A DNA stretch of 64,000 bases from Blattabacterium sp. (Nauphoeta cinerea) (GCF_000471965.1 NC_022550.1:310001-374000), one strand, 5' to 3'; counted from the first letter of the stretch, positions 37,181 through 47,206 are shown. Numbers and translations: made by a program. The notes: a model not told the origin generated them from the letters alone.

Positions 37181-38368
37181 ATGAAAAATAGATTATCTCA
37201 TCGTTTACAGAATATATCATATTCACAAACTATAGCTATGTCATCTAAAGCTAGAGAATTAAAAAATAAAGGTTATGACGTTATAAATTTGAGTTTGGGA
37301 GAACCAGATTTTTCCCCTCCTAATTTTGTTTTATCCGCTGCAAAAAAAGCTATAGATGAAGGTTATCATTATTATACTCCAGTATCCGGATATTTTGAAC
37401 TAAAAAAAGTAATATGCCAAAAATTTTACCGTGATAATCGTTTAAAATATACTCCTTCTCAAATTGTAATTTCTACCGGAGCAAAACAAGCTATAATAAA
37501 TGTTCTTTTGTCTTTATTGAATAAAGATGATGAAGTCATTATTCCTGCTCCTTATTGGGTTAGTTATTTACAAATGGTAAAGTTTTGTGAATCTTGTCCT
37601 GTTATAATTCCAACAGTTATGAAAAATAATTTTAAGATTCATCCAGAACAATTAGAAAAAGCTATTACATCTAAAACAAAATTATTTCTTTTCAATACTC
37701 CTTGTAATCCTACCGGAAGTGTCTATTCTTATGATGAATTAAAAAATTTAGCGGAAGTTTTTAAAAAATATCCAGAAATCATGATTATTTCTGATGAAAT
37801 TTATGAACATATTTGTTACTCAAAAAAACATACTAGTATTGCTATATTTCCTGACATTTATCATCAAGTTATCACAATAAATGGATTATCTAAGGCTTTT
37901 TCAATGACAGGTTGGAGGATCGGATATATTGGAGCTCCAGAATGGATTGTTCAATCTTGTGATAAAATACAAGGACAAATGACATCTTGTGCCAATTCTA
38001 TTGCACAAATGGCTGCTATTTCTGCATTGTCAGCACATCCAAATAAAATAGAATATATGATCAAAAAATTTGAAAGAAGAAGAAATTTAGTTTTGGATAT
38101 GATAAAAGAAATTGATGGATTTCAATTTTACCAACCGAATGGAGCTTTTTATATTTTTCCAAAAATTTCAAATTTTTTGGGAAAAAAATTATATGGAAAA
38201 ATGATTCAAAATTCAGATGAATTTTCTGAATTTTTACTTGAAAAAGCTCAAGTTGCTACCGTTAGTGGTAGTGCTTTTGGAGATAATGAATGTTTACGTA
38301 TTTCTTATGCTTCATCAGAAAATCAAATCATAGAAGCCTTTACAAGAATCAAAAAAGTATTAAATTAA
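37181..38368 (+). CDS. aspC: Class I aminotransferase, aspartate aminotransferase-like
   Basis: 395 residues of PLP fold type I. SLGEPDFSPP binds substrate near the N-terminus, NPTGS and SDEIYEH hold the cofactor ring, the PLP lysine is in GLSKAFSMTGWRIG, and the carboxylate Arg lies in CLRISYA. This is the gamma-subgroup aspartate aminotransferase, which interconverts oxaloacetate/aspartate and 2-oxoglutarate/glutamate. It may also accept other acidic or aromatic acids. It stands alone, followed by tRNA-His on the other strand. Confidence 0.87.
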   Translation: MKNRLSHRLQNISYSQTIAMSSKARELKNKGYDVINLSLGEPDFSPPNFVLSAAKKAIDEGYHYYTPVSGYFELKKVICQKFYRDNRLKYTPSQIVISTGAKQAIINVLLSLLNKDDEVIIPAPYWVSYLQMVKFCESCPVIIPTVMKNNFKIHPEQLEKAITSKTKLFLFNTPCNPTGSVYSYDELKNLAEVFKKYPEIMIISDEIYEHICYSKKHTSIAIFPDIYHQVITINGLSKAFSMTGWRIGYIGAPEWIVQSCDKIQGQMTSCANSIAQMAAISALSAHPNKIEYMIKKFERRRNLVLDMIKEIDGFQFYQPNGAFYIFPKISNFLGKKLYGKMIQNSDEFSEFLLEKAQVATVSGSAFGDNECLRISYASSENQIIEAFTRIKKVLN

Positions 38369-38375
38369 TTTTAGG

Positions 38376-38451
38376 GGTGGACGACCGGATTCGAACCGGC
38401 GACCCTCAGAACCACAATCTGATGCTCTAAACCAACTGAGCTACGTCCACC
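38376..38451 (-). tRNA. tRNA-His (anticodon GTG)
   Basis: A 76-base minus-strand tRNA including the extra G at position -1, which pairs with discriminator C73 and identifies tRNA-His. The acceptor GTGGACG pairs with CGTCCAC. The anticodon loop TTGTGGT is closed by TCAGA/TCTGA, anticodon GTG. T loop GTTCGAATC. It lies 26 bases after the mvaD stop on the same strand. Confidence 0.96.
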
Positions 38452-38477
38452 AAAATACCAACCAAAGATAATAAATT

Positions 38478-39542
38478 CTATAAACAAAAACTTTCTATAA
38501 TTTTTTTACAATAAAAAAATAAATCACTATATATCCATTTTATAATAGATGTTTTTTCTTGAATCGGATATAAAAGATGAACATTAGCACCTGCATCTAG
38601 CGTAAAATAAATGTTTTTATTGTTTTGTTTTCTAAAATCCCATACCATATGAATTACGTTCAGAGTATTGGCTTTCATACATAAAAAATAGGGACGAGAA
38701 GTCATAATCATAGCATGAAGAGTTAAAGCTTCATGTTCTATTAATTCTCCAAATTCTTGAAAATCTCCTCTTTTTAAGATAGATATAAGTCTGTTCATAT
38801 TTTGATTAGCATACTTAAATCTTTCTCTAGCATAAGGATGATTATTCATTAATTGATGTCCTTTTGAACTCAATATTTTTTTGGGATTATCATCTATGAT
38901 TAAAATCGTATCTTCTATTTTTGTAAAAATGGAATGGACTTCATATGGATATGGGATAGCATAAAGATTACTACTTCCTTCTATGGATTGATGATATCCC
39001 CAAACAACTAGTCCAGGATAAATGGATCTACAAGCACTTCCAGAACCTAATCTTGCTAAAAAAGAAGCTTTTTTGAAAAAGAAATCTTCTTTTAAAGAGG
39101 ATACTAATTTTTTTTCTATTTTCATAATACATAATGCCAAAGCACTCATGGAAGAAGCAGAAGAAGCTATTCCACAACTATGTGGAAAAGTATTAGAGGT
39201 TTCTATAATAAAATTAAAATTTCGTAAATAAGAACAATAAAATGAAATCCTATAAAAGAATTTTAAAATTTTTGGAAGAAAACTAGTTTTTTCCTTTCCT
39301 GAAAAAAATACTTTTAGATAAGTTATTTTTTTTTTTTCTTGATAAATTAATCGTGTCACTGTGTATACTTTTCCTAAAGAATAACTAATAGACGAATTTA
39401 ATGGAATTTGAATTTTATTGCTATGTTTCCCCCAGTATTTAATTAAAGCAATATTGGAATGACTCTTGCTCATAATTACTCCATTCGGAGTTATAGAATA
39501 TTTTTTTATACTTTTATTATAAAAAAAACAATTTGTTTTCAA
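38478..39542 (-). CDS. mvaD: Diphosphomevalonate decarboxylase
   Basis: Makes isopentenyl diphosphate in the mevalonate pathway. GHMP-kinase fold: SNIALIKYWGKHSNK near the start, the glycine/serine loop in PHSCGIASSASS, GSGSACRS, and DAGANVH near the C-terminus holding the active-site Asp. The frame opens with TTG at 39542; the first ATG (39473) would remove about 23 residues that align with relatives, so the TTG is preferred with doubt. An A12 tract (39326-39337 on the plus strand as T12) is kept in frame. It lies upstream of tRNA-His. Confidence 0.88.
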   Translation of the reverse strand: MKTNCFFYNKSIKKYSITPNGVIMSKSHSNIALIKYWGKHSNKIQIPLNSSISYSLGKVYTVTRLIYQEKKKITYLKVFFSGKEKTSFLPKILKFFYRISFYCSYLRNFNFIIETSNTFPHSCGIASSASSMSALALCIMKIEKKLVSSLKEDFFFKKASFLARLGSGSACRSIYPGLVVWGYHQSIEGSSNLYAIPYPYEVHSIFTKIEDTILIIDDNPKKILSSKGHQLMNNHPYARERFKYANQNMNRLISILKRGDFQEFGELIEHEALTLHAMIMTSRPYFLCMKANTLNVIHMVWDFRKQNNKNIYFTLDAGANVHLLYPIQEKTSIIKWIYSDLFFYCKKIIESFCL

Positions 39543-39570
39543 AATTTAATTACTTAATTACAAATTATTA

Positions 39571-40995
39571 TCACTTTTTTTTTATATAATCTGACATTTT
39601 TTTGTCATCTAATTCTCCTTCAGAACGAGCAATTACACAACTAGCTAATCCATTTCCTATAACATTTACGGTAGTCCTAGCCATATCCATTAATTCATCT
39701 ATACCTATAATCGCCAATATAGGCCAAGTAGGTAATCCAAAAGAAGCTACAGTAGCTAAAAGAATTACTAAAGATGCTCTGGGAACTCCAGCAACTCCTT
39801 TACTAGTTAAAATTAACGTCAGTCCTATAAATATTTGTTGACTAAAACTCAAAGGGATACCAGATGCCTGTGCTACAAAAACAGTTGCTAAAGATAAATA
39901 AAGAGTAGTTCCATCTAAATTAAAGCTATAACCTGTAGGAATCACAAAAGCTATAATTTTCCTGGGAACTCCCAACTTTTCCAAATTTTCCATAAGTAAA
40001 GGTAAAGCGGATTCTGAACTTGTAGTTGCAAAGGCGAGTGATACAGGTTCAGTTAATGCTTTTACAAAACCTTTTAAAGGAACTTTAATCCACAAAAGAA
40101 TAGGAAGGAGAACTACTATCAAAAAGATCAATAAGGCAATATAAAGAGTAAGTAACAATTGAAATAAATTATATAAAATATCCAAACCCATATGTCCGAC
40201 TGTATAAGCAATAGCGGATCCTACTCCTATAGGAGCAAAATACATAATAATTTTAGTAAACTTAAACATGATTTCTGAAAGACTCTCTACAAAGAGTAAT
40301 ATAGAACTTCGTTTTTTATCTTCTAAGAAAATCATGGATATACCAAATATAACGGAAAATACCACTATCGGCAATACATCTCCATGATATATCGATTTTA
40401 TAAAATTTTCCGGAAATACATGAAGAATTGTATCTTGCCAAGATCTACTTTCTACTTTTGGTAATTGTTGTTCCGTGATTCCTGAAGGCATTACAATTCC
40501 GACTCCAGCCTGGGACACATTAATTGCAATAAGACCAATAAATAAAGCTAAAGTTGTCACCACTTCGAAATATAGTAAGGATTTCCATCCCATGCTCCCT
40601 AATTGTTTTATATTAGAATGACTTGCTATTCCCACTACTAAAGTGGAAAACAATATTGGAGCAATGATCGTTTTAATCAATCTTAAAAATATTTGAGATA
40701 AAAATCTTAATTCAACAGCAATTTTTGGCATATCTAATCCCATTTCTATTCCTATGATAATGGATAATAATATCCAAGTAGTTAAGTCTTTTTTCATAAA
40801 AGAATACAATATGAAAATAGATATTACCAAACATCTTAATATGCCAAGAGTCAATTTATCCAATCCTAATAATGATTGGGATAAATGAATAAAGACATAT
40901 GCTAAAACACTTAAAAAAGCTATTAATAATACTTTTTCTTTTTTATTTTCATTCCAATACTCATTTTGTTCTCTAAAGAAAGAAAAGAATTCCAC
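39571..40995 (-). CDS. Dicarboxylate/amino acid:cation symporter (DAACS family)
   Basis: About 474 residues, inner membrane. The core matches GltP/DctA-type carriers: FLRLIKTIIAPILFSTLVVGIA, the serine-rich hairpin FATTSSESALP, GYSFNLDGTTLY (the NMDGT motif as NLDGT) and the last hairpin before IGIDELMDMART. Probable substrates are glutamate, aspartate or C4-dicarboxylates. Before the core lie two extra hydrophobic segments (residues about 25-70). The frame stays open into the tRNA-Gln gene; the GTG at 40995 is the only reasonable start clear of it, so the start is inferred. Glutamate import would suit a symbiont that lives inside host cells. Confidence 0.85.
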   Translation of the reverse strand: MEFFSFFREQNEYWNENKKEKVLLIAFLSVLAYVFIHLSQSLLGLDKLTLGILRCLVISIFILYSFMKKDLTTWILLSIIIGIEMGLDMPKIAVELRFLSQIFLRLIKTIIAPILFSTLVVGIASHSNIKQLGSMGWKSLLYFEVVTTLALFIGLIAINVSQAGVGIVMPSGITEQQLPKVESRSWQDTILHVFPENFIKSIYHGDVLPIVVFSVIFGISMIFLEDKKRSSILLFVESLSEIMFKFTKIIMYFAPIGVGSAIAYTVGHMGLDILYNLFQLLLTLYIALLIFLIVVLLPILLWIKVPLKGFVKALTEPVSLAFATTSSESALPLLMENLEKLGVPRKIIAFVIPTGYSFNLDGTTLYLSLATVFVAQASGIPLSFSQQIFIGLTLILTSKGVAGVPRASLVILLATVASFGLPTWPILAIIGIDELMDMARTTVNVIGNGLASCVIARSEGELDDKKMSDYIKKK

Positions 40996-41016
40996 TCTAT
41001 ACCAATGGAAAAGTGA

Positions 41017-41087
41017 CAGACCCGTAGGGACTCGAACCCCAACTAACAGAACCAAAATCTGCTGTGCTACCGTTACACAACGGGTCT
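41017..41087 (-). tRNA. tRNA-Gln (anticodon TTG)
   Basis: A 71-base minus-strand tRNA. The acceptor AGACCCG pairs with CGGGTCT, discriminator G. The anticodon stem-loop has loop TTTTGGT with anticodon TTG, closed by GCAGA/TCTGT. T loop GGTTCGAGTC. It lies 21 bases upstream of the symporter start, on the same strand. Confidence 0.95.
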
Positions 41088-41139
41088 ATGAAAAATGTAA
41101 ATATATACCATTTTTTTTCAAAAACATGATAATTATATC

Positions 41140-41147
41140 TAAATTTG
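41140..41147 (+). promoter_or_regulatory. Candidate -7 box for rpsP
   Basis: TAAATTTG matches TAnnTTTG, 59 bases before the rpsP ATG, in the 119-base gap shared with tRNA-Gln. No good -33 element is seen. Confidence 0.35.
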
Positions 41148-41206
41148 GGCTACTTTACTATAAAAAATATTAGAAGGTTTCATATATAATATAAATTTAT
41201 CAAATT

Positions 41207-41545
41207 ATGTCCGTAAAAATTCGTTTAAAAAGAATTGGAAAAAAACATAAGCCTATTTATCATATAGTTGTAGCTGATTCTCGTGCTCCACGAGATGGAA
41301 AATTTATTGAAAAACTAGGAACTTATAATCCTCATACGGATCCGCCTTCAACTGTATTAAAAGTACAAAATGCTGTATCCTGGTTAATGAAAGGGGCACA
41401 ACCCACCCATACGGTAAAATCCATTTTTTCTAAAACCGGAGTATTACTAAAAAAACATTTATTAGAAGGAGTCAAAAAAGGCGTATTAACTCATGAAGAA
41501 TACCAAAATAAATTTCATACATGGTACAAAAAATATAAAATTTAA
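41207..41545 (+). CDS. rpsP: 30S ribosomal protein S16
   Basis: 112 residues. The first 80 are the S16 fold: [20 protein letters not shown], then [20 protein letters not shown]. The helix after residue 60 ([15 protein letters not shown]) and the lysine-rich tail complete it. It ends with a four-base overlap with truB on the other strand. In many bacteria rpsP is followed by rimM-trmD; here trmD is elsewhere (46468) and on the minus strand. Confidence 0.97.
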   Translation: MSVKIRLKRIGKKHKPIYHIVVADSRAPRDGKFIEKLGTYNPHTDPPSTVLKVQNAVSWLMKGAQPTHTVKSIFSKTGVLLKKHLLEGVKKGVLTHEEYQNKFHTWYKKYKI

Positions 41546-42261
41546 TCTAGTAAATAACACGAAAATTCTTTTGAAATATTTAATTCTATAGAAGAAGAAT
41601 TCATAGAAAAATTTCCTATTCGTTCTCTTCTTAAAGAAAGTATATAAGCTCCGCTTCGAAGCGCTTTCCCAAAATCCTGGGCTATAGATCTAATATAAGT
41701 ACCTTTTCCGCATTCTATAAAAAATTTTATATAAGGAATTCCTATTTTTAGGATATGAAATTTATAAATTTTTACACGTCTAGATTGGGGAATTATTTTT
41801 ATCCCTTTTCTAGCATATTCATATAATCTTTTTCCTTTTTTTTTTAAAGCAGAAAAATATGGGGGGGACTGATTGATTTCCCCTAAAAATTTTTTAGATG
41901 TTTTTTTAATTAATTGAGGAGTAATATGCAAAACGGAAGAAAAATTATACTCTTCTGTTTCTGAATCAAAAGATAAGGTTTCACAACCCAATTTCATAAT
42001 ACCTGTATAAACTTTCTTATAATTTTGAATTTCATTTACTTTTTTAGTATATTTTCCTGTCAGAACAATTAATAAACCTGTCGCAAAAGGATCTAAAGTT
42101 CCCGTATGTCCAATTTTTAAATTTTCTTTTTTCGTAGTAGTACTGAGAATATAACTTTTTATTTTTTTAATAATCTCAAAAGAGGTCCATCCCCATGGTT
42201 TATCTACCAACAATATTTTTCCATTTTTAAATCCTGATAAATCTGATAAATTTAAAATCAA
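41542..42261 (-). CDS. truB: tRNA pseudouridine-55 synthase
   Basis: Makes the universal pseudouridine in the T loop. About 239 residues. The catalytic Asp is in [14 protein letters not shown], preceded by [30 protein letters not shown] and [10 protein letters not shown] are further family motifs. The start is TTG at 42261, just after the uppP stop on the same strand; no ATG lies near. The C-terminal PUA domain of longer forms is absent, as in many TruB of this length. Confidence 0.92.
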   Translation of the reverse strand: MILNLSDLSGFKNGKILLVDKPWGWTSFEIIKKIKSYILSTTTKKENLKIGHTGTLDPFATGLLIVLTGKYTKKVNEIQNYKKVYTGIMKLGCETLSFDSETEEYNFSSVLHITPQLIKKTSKKFLGEINQSPPYFSALKKKGKRLYEYARKGIKIIPQSRRVKIYKFHILKIGIPYIKFFIECGKGTYIRSIAQDFGKALRSGAYILSLRRERIGNFSMNSSSIELNISKEFSCYLLD

Positions 42262-42263
42262 AA

Positions 42264-43049
42264 TTATCCAATCGGTTTGATTAAATAATGTATAATAAGA
42301 AAAAAAATTCCTAAAAAAATTCTATAGTATCCAAATAACTTAAAATTATTTAAATATTTTATGAAACATTTGATAGCTATCATTCCAGTGATAAAAGATA
42401 CTATATTTCCTAATAACAACAATTCTATATCTTTATACGTAAAAGAATTTAATTGAAAATAATAGTCAAATAATTTTTTGCATGTAGCAATTATAATAAC
42501 AGGAACAGATAAAAAAAAAGAAAATTCAATAGCTTTTATCCGATTCACATTTTGTAACATACAAGCAACAATGGTAGTTGCGCTTCTAGATACTCCTGGA
42601 ATTAAAGCCATACATTGAAATAATCCAACAATAAAAGCTTTCAAATAAGTAATACTATTTTTTCTATTACAAAAATTTTTTTGATAAAAAGTTTCTACTT
42701 TCAGAATCACTAATCCTCCTATTAAAAGAGATAAAGCAACTATAAGTGGCTTATATAAAAAAAAATTGTCGATTTTATTCAATAAAAAACCAAAAATTCC
42801 TACAGGAAAACTAGCTACAAAAATTTTTAGATAAAAATCAAATTTTTGAAAAAAAAACTTGTTTCTATACAAAAAAATTACAGATAAAACGGCTCCCAAT
42901 TGAACAGAAACAAGAAATAAATTTGTTATTTTATTTTCTAGTATTCCCATAATAGAAGCAGCAAGAATCATATGTCCTGTAGAAGAAATAGGAAAAAATT
43001 CTGTTATTCCTTCAATAAACCCTAATAGAATTGATTGAATATAATTCAT
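42264..43049 (-). CDS. uppP: Undecaprenyl-diphosphatase
   Basis: Recycles the lipid carrier of cell-wall synthesis (BacA family). About 261 residues with eight hydrophobic segments. The first signature GFIEGITEFFPISSTGHM and the second PGVSRSATTI are intact. The ATG at 43049 is preferred over a TTG five codons earlier. Middle gene of a gyrB-uppP-truB minus-strand unit, with gaps of only a few bases. Confidence 0.95.
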   Translation of the reverse strand: MNYIQSILLGFIEGITEFFPISSTGHMILAASIMGILENKITNLFLVSVQLGAVLSVIFLYRNKFFFQKFDFYLKIFVASFPVGIFGFLLNKIDNFFLYKPLIVALSLLIGGLVILKVETFYQKNFCNRKNSITYLKAFIVGLFQCMALIPGVSRSATTIVACMLQNVNRIKAIEFSFFLSVPVIIIATCKKLFDYYFQLNSFTYKDIELLLLGNIVSFITGMIAIKCFIKYLNNFKLFGYYRIFLGIFFLIIHYLIKPIG

Positions 43050-43070
43050 AACAATATTGATCAATTCTTT

Positions 43071-45008
43071 CTAAACATCAATTTTTGCATGTATTGCATT
43101 TTGTTCTATAAAATTTCTTCGGGGAGGGACTTCGTCTCCCATAAGAATGGAGAATATTCTGTCTGCCTTAGAATAATCGGATATATTTACTTTACGTAAA
43201 GTTCTTTTTTTTGGATTCATTGTCGTTTCCCAAAGTTGTTCTGCATTCATTTCCCCTAGTCCTTTGTAACGTTGTATATAGACAGACTTTCTTCCTCCTA
43301 ATTTATCAATAATGTTTTCTCTTTCTTTATCACTCCAAGCATATTGATAATGATTTCCTTTTCGAATCAAATAAAGTGGAGGTGTGGCAATATAAACATG
43401 TCCTTTTTCTATTAAGGGTTTCATATAACGAAAGAATAATGTTAAAATTAAAGTAGAAATATGGCTTCCATCTATATCTGCATCTGTCATAATAATAATT
43501 TTATTGTATCTAAGTTTTTTTATATTTAAAATTTTTTGATCTTCTTCCGTTCCAATAGAAACTCCCAGAGAAGTAAATATATTTTTTATTTCCTCATTTT
43601 CGAATATTTTATATTGCATAGCTTTTTCCACATTTAGTATTTTACCTCGTAAAGGTAAAATAGCTTGAAAGTTCCTATCTCTTCCTTGTTTTGCTGTTCC
43701 ACCAGCAGAATCTCCTTCCACTAAATAAATTTCACAGTTTTCTGGATCATTAAAAGAACAATCTGCTAATTTTCCAGGGAGAATACTACTTATAGGAATT
43801 TTTTTTTGGATTAATTCGCGAGCTTTTCTGGCAGCTTGACGCGCTTTAGCTGACAAAATAATTTTATCAATAATTCTTTTCCTATCACTAGGATGTTCTT
43901 CTAAATAACTATATAACGCTTCTCCCACAATTTTATCCACAACACCTCCTACTTCGTGATTACTTAATTTTGTTTTAGTTTGTCCTTCAAATTGAGGTTC
44001 CATTACTCTTACAGATATAATAGCCGTAATTCCTTCTCTAAAATCATCTCCAGTTAATTCTATTTTATTAGATAAAAAACCATGTCCTTCTACATATTTC
44101 TTAAACGTTCTTGTTAATGCCCTTCTAAAACCGGAAATATGAGTTCCTCCTTCATAAGTATTGATATTGTTAACATAAGAATAAATTTTTTCTTTAAAAG
44201 AAGTATTGTATTGCATTGCTACTTCTACAATAGTATTATCTTTTTCTCCTTCAATAAAAAGAATATTTGGTGTCAAAGGATCCTGATTTTTGTTTAAAAT
44301 TGGTAAGTATTCTTTTAATCCATTTTGAGAAAAAAAATGTTCCTTTATATTATCTCTTTCATCTTCTAGAAATAAATACAGACCCTTATTTAAAAAAGAT
44401 AATTCTTTTAATCGATTAGCTATAATTTCATAATTATATATGATGGAATTAAAAATAGAATGATCAGCAATATAATAAATTTTTGTTCCTTGCATATTAG
44501 TTTTTCCTAAACATTTTACAGGATAAAGGGCTTTTCCTTTTAAATATTCTTGTTGATAAATTTTTCCGTTTCGATAAATTGTAACTATAAGTTTTTTAGA
44601 TAGAGCATTGACACAAGAAATTCCTACACCATGTAACCCTCCAGAAACTTTATAAGAATTTTTATCAAATTTCCCACCTGCACCAATTTTAGTCATCACA
44701 ACTTCCAGAGCAGATTTTCCTTCTTTTTTATGAATATCTATTGGAATTCCACGACCATTGTCAAGTACAGTGATAAATCCATTTTTATGAATAGTAACCC
44801 ATATTTTGTTGCAAAAACCTGCTAAAGCTTCATCAACAGAATTATCTATTAATTCGTAAATCAAGTGATGTAACCCTCTAACTCCTATATCTCCAATATA
44901 CATAGACGGTCGGAGTCGAATATGCTCTATCCCTTCAAGAGATTGAATACTATCTGCTGTATAATCTTTATAATCTGTATTATGTATTGTATTATGTTTT
45001 TTATTCAT
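43071..45008 (-). CDS. gyrB: DNA gyrase subunit B
   Basis: The ATPase subunit that with GyrA introduces negative supercoils. 645 residues. GHKL ATPase motifs: ELIDNSVDEA, DNGRGIP and GGLHGVG. TOPRIM motifs: EGDSAGG and DADIDGSHIS. The C-terminus reads RYKGLGEMNAEQLWETTM and PPRRNFIEQNA. Complete and well conserved. Divergent from argH. Confidence 0.97.
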   Translation of the reverse strand: MNKKHNTIHNTDYKDYTADSIQSLEGIEHIRLRPSMYIGDIGVRGLHHLIYELIDNSVDEALAGFCNKIWVTIHKNGFITVLDNGRGIPIDIHKKEGKSALEVVMTKIGAGGKFDKNSYKVSGGLHGVGISCVNALSKKLIVTIYRNGKIYQQEYLKGKALYPVKCLGKTNMQGTKIYYIADHSIFNSIIYNYEIIANRLKELSFLNKGLYLFLEDERDNIKEHFFSQNGLKEYLPILNKNQDPLTPNILFIEGEKDNTIVEVAMQYNTSFKEKIYSYVNNINTYEGGTHISGFRRALTRTFKKYVEGHGFLSNKIELTGDDFREGITAIISVRVMEPQFEGQTKTKLSNHEVGGVVDKIVGEALYSYLEEHPSDRKRIIDKIILSAKARQAARKARELIQKKIPISSILPGKLADCSFNDPENCEIYLVEGDSAGGTAKQGRDRNFQAILPLRGKILNVEKAMQYKIFENEEIKNIFTSLGVSIGTEEDQKILNIKKLRYNKIIIMTDADIDGSHISTLILTLFFRYMKPLIEKGHVYIATPPLYLIRKGNHYQYAWSDKERENIIDKLGGRKSVYIQRYKGLGEMNAEQLWETTMNPKKRTLRKVNISDYSKADRIFSILMGDEVPPRRNFIEQNAIHAKIDV

Positions 45009-45077
45009 AATCCATTAATTTTATTTATTATTTTGCATAATATTTTTAGTTTTATTTTTTATTTTAGATCTTTAGAT

Positions 45078-45085
45078 CAAAGATA
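45078..45085 (-). promoter_or_regulatory. Candidate -7 box for gyrB
   Basis: On the minus strand this reads TATCTTTG, a full TAnnTTTG match, 70 bases before the gyrB ATG. No TTTG lies at the usual -33 distance. Confidence 0.35.
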
Positions 45086-45101
45086 GAAAAAATATTATTC
45101 C

Positions 45102-46490
45102 GTGAAAATTTGGGGAAAAAGAACGAATTTGAGTTTTAACAAAGAAATAGAAAATTTTACTTCAAGTAAAGATTCAAAAATAGATTTACTTTTAGCACCA
45201 TATGATGTGATAGGAACCATAGCTCATGTTATTATGTTGAAAAGTATAGGATTATTAAATCAAAAAGATTTAAAAATTTTAATTCAGGAATTGCGTAATA
45301 TTTATGTTCACGAAATTTTAAAAAATAACTTTAAAATTGATGAAGGAATAGAAGATATTCATTCTCAGATAGAATTTCTGTTAACCAATCGTTTAGGAGA
45401 AATCGGAAAAAAAATACATTGTGGGAGATCTAGAAATGATCAAATTTTGTTGGATTTAAAACTTTTTGTTCGCACAGAAATCAAGGAAATTGTATATATG
45501 ACTTATTCTTTTTTTGATTTATTATTGAAATTAAGTGAACAACATAAGAACATATTAATGCCTGGTTATACTCATTACCAAATAGCGATGCCTTCTTCTT
45601 TTGGTCTTTGGTTTGCTGCATATGCAGAAAGTTTAATAGATGATTTATTATTAATGCGTGCCGCATATCGTATTGTAAATAAAAACCCTTTAGGTTCCGC
45701 TGCAGGTTACGGATCTTCTTTCCCTTTAAATAGAAAAATGACAACTGATTTATTGGGGTTCGAAAACTTAAATTATAATGTTGTGTATGCTCAAATGGGA
45801 CGTGGAAAAATGGAAAGAATCGTTTCAGAATCTATTTCTTCTTTGGCAAGAACTTTAGGTAAAATGGCACAAGATATTTGTTTATATTTAAGTCAAAATT
45901 TGAATTTTATTAGTTTTCCTGATCATCTGACTACCGGATCTAGCATTATGCCTCATAAAAAAAATCCAGATGTTTTTGAAATTATACGAGCGACATGTAA
46001 TAGAATGACATCGTTACCTAATGAAATTTCTTTGATTTCTTCTAATTTATGCTCAGGATACCATAGAGATTTTCAAATTATTAAAGAAAGATTTCTTCCC
46101 ATTTTTGAAGAATTAAAAAAATGTTTTTCCATGTTTCAATATATGTTGAATCATATCATAATAAGAAAGGATATTATTCAAGATGATAAGTATCAATATT
46201 TATTTAGTGTAGAAGTAGTGAATCAGCTTGTTGTTGAAAAAGGATATTCTTTTAGAGAAGCTTATCAAAAAGTAAGTTTAGATATACAAAATGGATGTTT
46301 CAAACCTTTTACTAAGGGTTTTTATTCTCATGAAGGAAGTATAGGAAATTTATGTAACACACAAATTAGAAATTTAATGCAAGATGTGATTAAAGAATTT
46401 GATTTTGATAAAATCAATGAAGTTATAAAACGATTAATTTATAGAAAAATTCATTTTGATGGATCCTCTAAGAATCCAATTTTCGTTTGA
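45102..46490 (+). CDS. argH: Argininosuccinate lyase
   Basis: The last step of arginine synthesis. 462 residues of the fumarase/aspartase fold: KIHCGRSRNDQ near residue 110, TRYQ-like HYQIA in MPGYTHYQIAMPS, and the signature GSSIMPHKKNPD with the catalytic Ser loop. The GTG at 45102 gives the family-typical N-terminus MKIWGKR. It lies far from argB-argE at the window start, so the arginine genes are scattered. The 3' end overlaps trmD by 23 bases on the other strand. Confidence 0.95.
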   Translation: MKIWGKRTNLSFNKEIENFTSSKDSKIDLLLAPYDVIGTIAHVIMLKSIGLLNQKDLKILIQELRNIYVHEILKNNFKIDEGIEDIHSQIEFLLTNRLGEIGKKIHCGRSRNDQILLDLKLFVRTEIKEIVYMTYSFFDLLLKLSEQHKNILMPGYTHYQIAMPSSFGLWFAAYAESLIDDLLLMRAAYRIVNKNPLGSAAGYGSSFPLNRKMTTDLLGFENLNYNVVYAQMGRGKMERIVSESISSLARTLGKMAQDICLYLSQNLNFISFPDHLTTGSSIMPHKKNPDVFEIIRATCNRMTSLPNEISLISSNLCSGYHRDFQIIKERFLPIFEELKKCFSMFQYMLNHIIIRKDIIQDDKYQYLFSVEVVNQLVVEKGYSFREAYQKVSLDIQNGCFKPFTKGFYSHEGSIGNLCNTQIRNLMQDVIKEFDFDKINEVIKRLIYRKIHFDGSSKNPIFV

Positions 46491-47133
46491 ATGGCATGGA
46501 TTTCTGATCCAACCAATCTTTTATTTTCTTATGATGTCCAGATAAAAGTATTTTTGGAACAGACCATCCTTTATAAACTAATGGACGAGTGTAAAGGGGA
46601 GGAGCGATTAAGGATTCCCTTTGAAAAGAATCTGTGAGGATGGAGTCTTTATTTTTTATGACTCCAGGTAATAATCTCACTATAGATTCTACGATAACAG
46701 CAGCAGCTAATTCTCCTCCAGATAAAATATAATTTCCAATAGATATTTCTTCGGAAATTAAGTGATCTCTAATTCTTTGATCAATTCCTTTATAACGACC
46801 ACAAAGAATGATGATATTTTTCTTATTAATTAAATTTTTAGCATATTTTTGAGAAAACAACTTTCCATCAGGAGTCATAAAAATTTTCTCATCATAATTT
46901 CTTTCTGATAAAAGCTTGGAAAAACACTGATATACAGGTTCTATTCGAATTACCATTCCAGCCCCGCCTCCATAAGGATAATCATCCACATTTTTTCGTT
47001 TTCCTAAACCATATTTACGTAAATCATGGACGTGAATATCAATTAACCCTTTATCAATTGCCCTTTTAATAATAGAATTGGAAAAAGGACTATGAAAAAT
47101 TTCAGGGATAATACTAACAATATCTATACGCAA
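46468..47133 (-). CDS. trmD: tRNA (guanine-37-N1)-methyltransferase
   Basis: A knotted SPOUT methyltransferase that prevents +1 frameshifting by methylating G37. About 221 residues. YGGGAGMV, CGRYKGIDQR, SIGNYILSGGE and YTRPLVYKGWSVP are the SAM- and tRNA-binding motifs. The TTG at 47133 precedes RIDIVSIIPE, which is where relatives start with Met; a GTG 11 codons upstream (47166) is the alternative. Convergent with argH, divergent from der. Confidence 0.93.
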   Translation of the reverse strand: MRIDIVSIIPEIFHSPFSNSIIKRAIDKGLIDIHVHDLRKYGLGKRKNVDDYPYGGGAGMVIRIEPVYQCFSKLLSERNYDEKIFMTPDGKLFSQKYAKNLINKKNIIILCGRYKGIDQRIRDHLISEEISIGNYILSGGELAAAVIVESIVRLLPGVIKNKDSILTDSFQRESLIAPPLYTRPLVYKGWSVPKILLSGHHKKIKDWLDQKSMPFKRKLDS

Positions 47134-47206
47134 TGTATTATTTTTTATTTTCTTTTTAATATACACTTTGACTAATAATCTAATAATGAAACTAATGAAA
47201 AAATTC

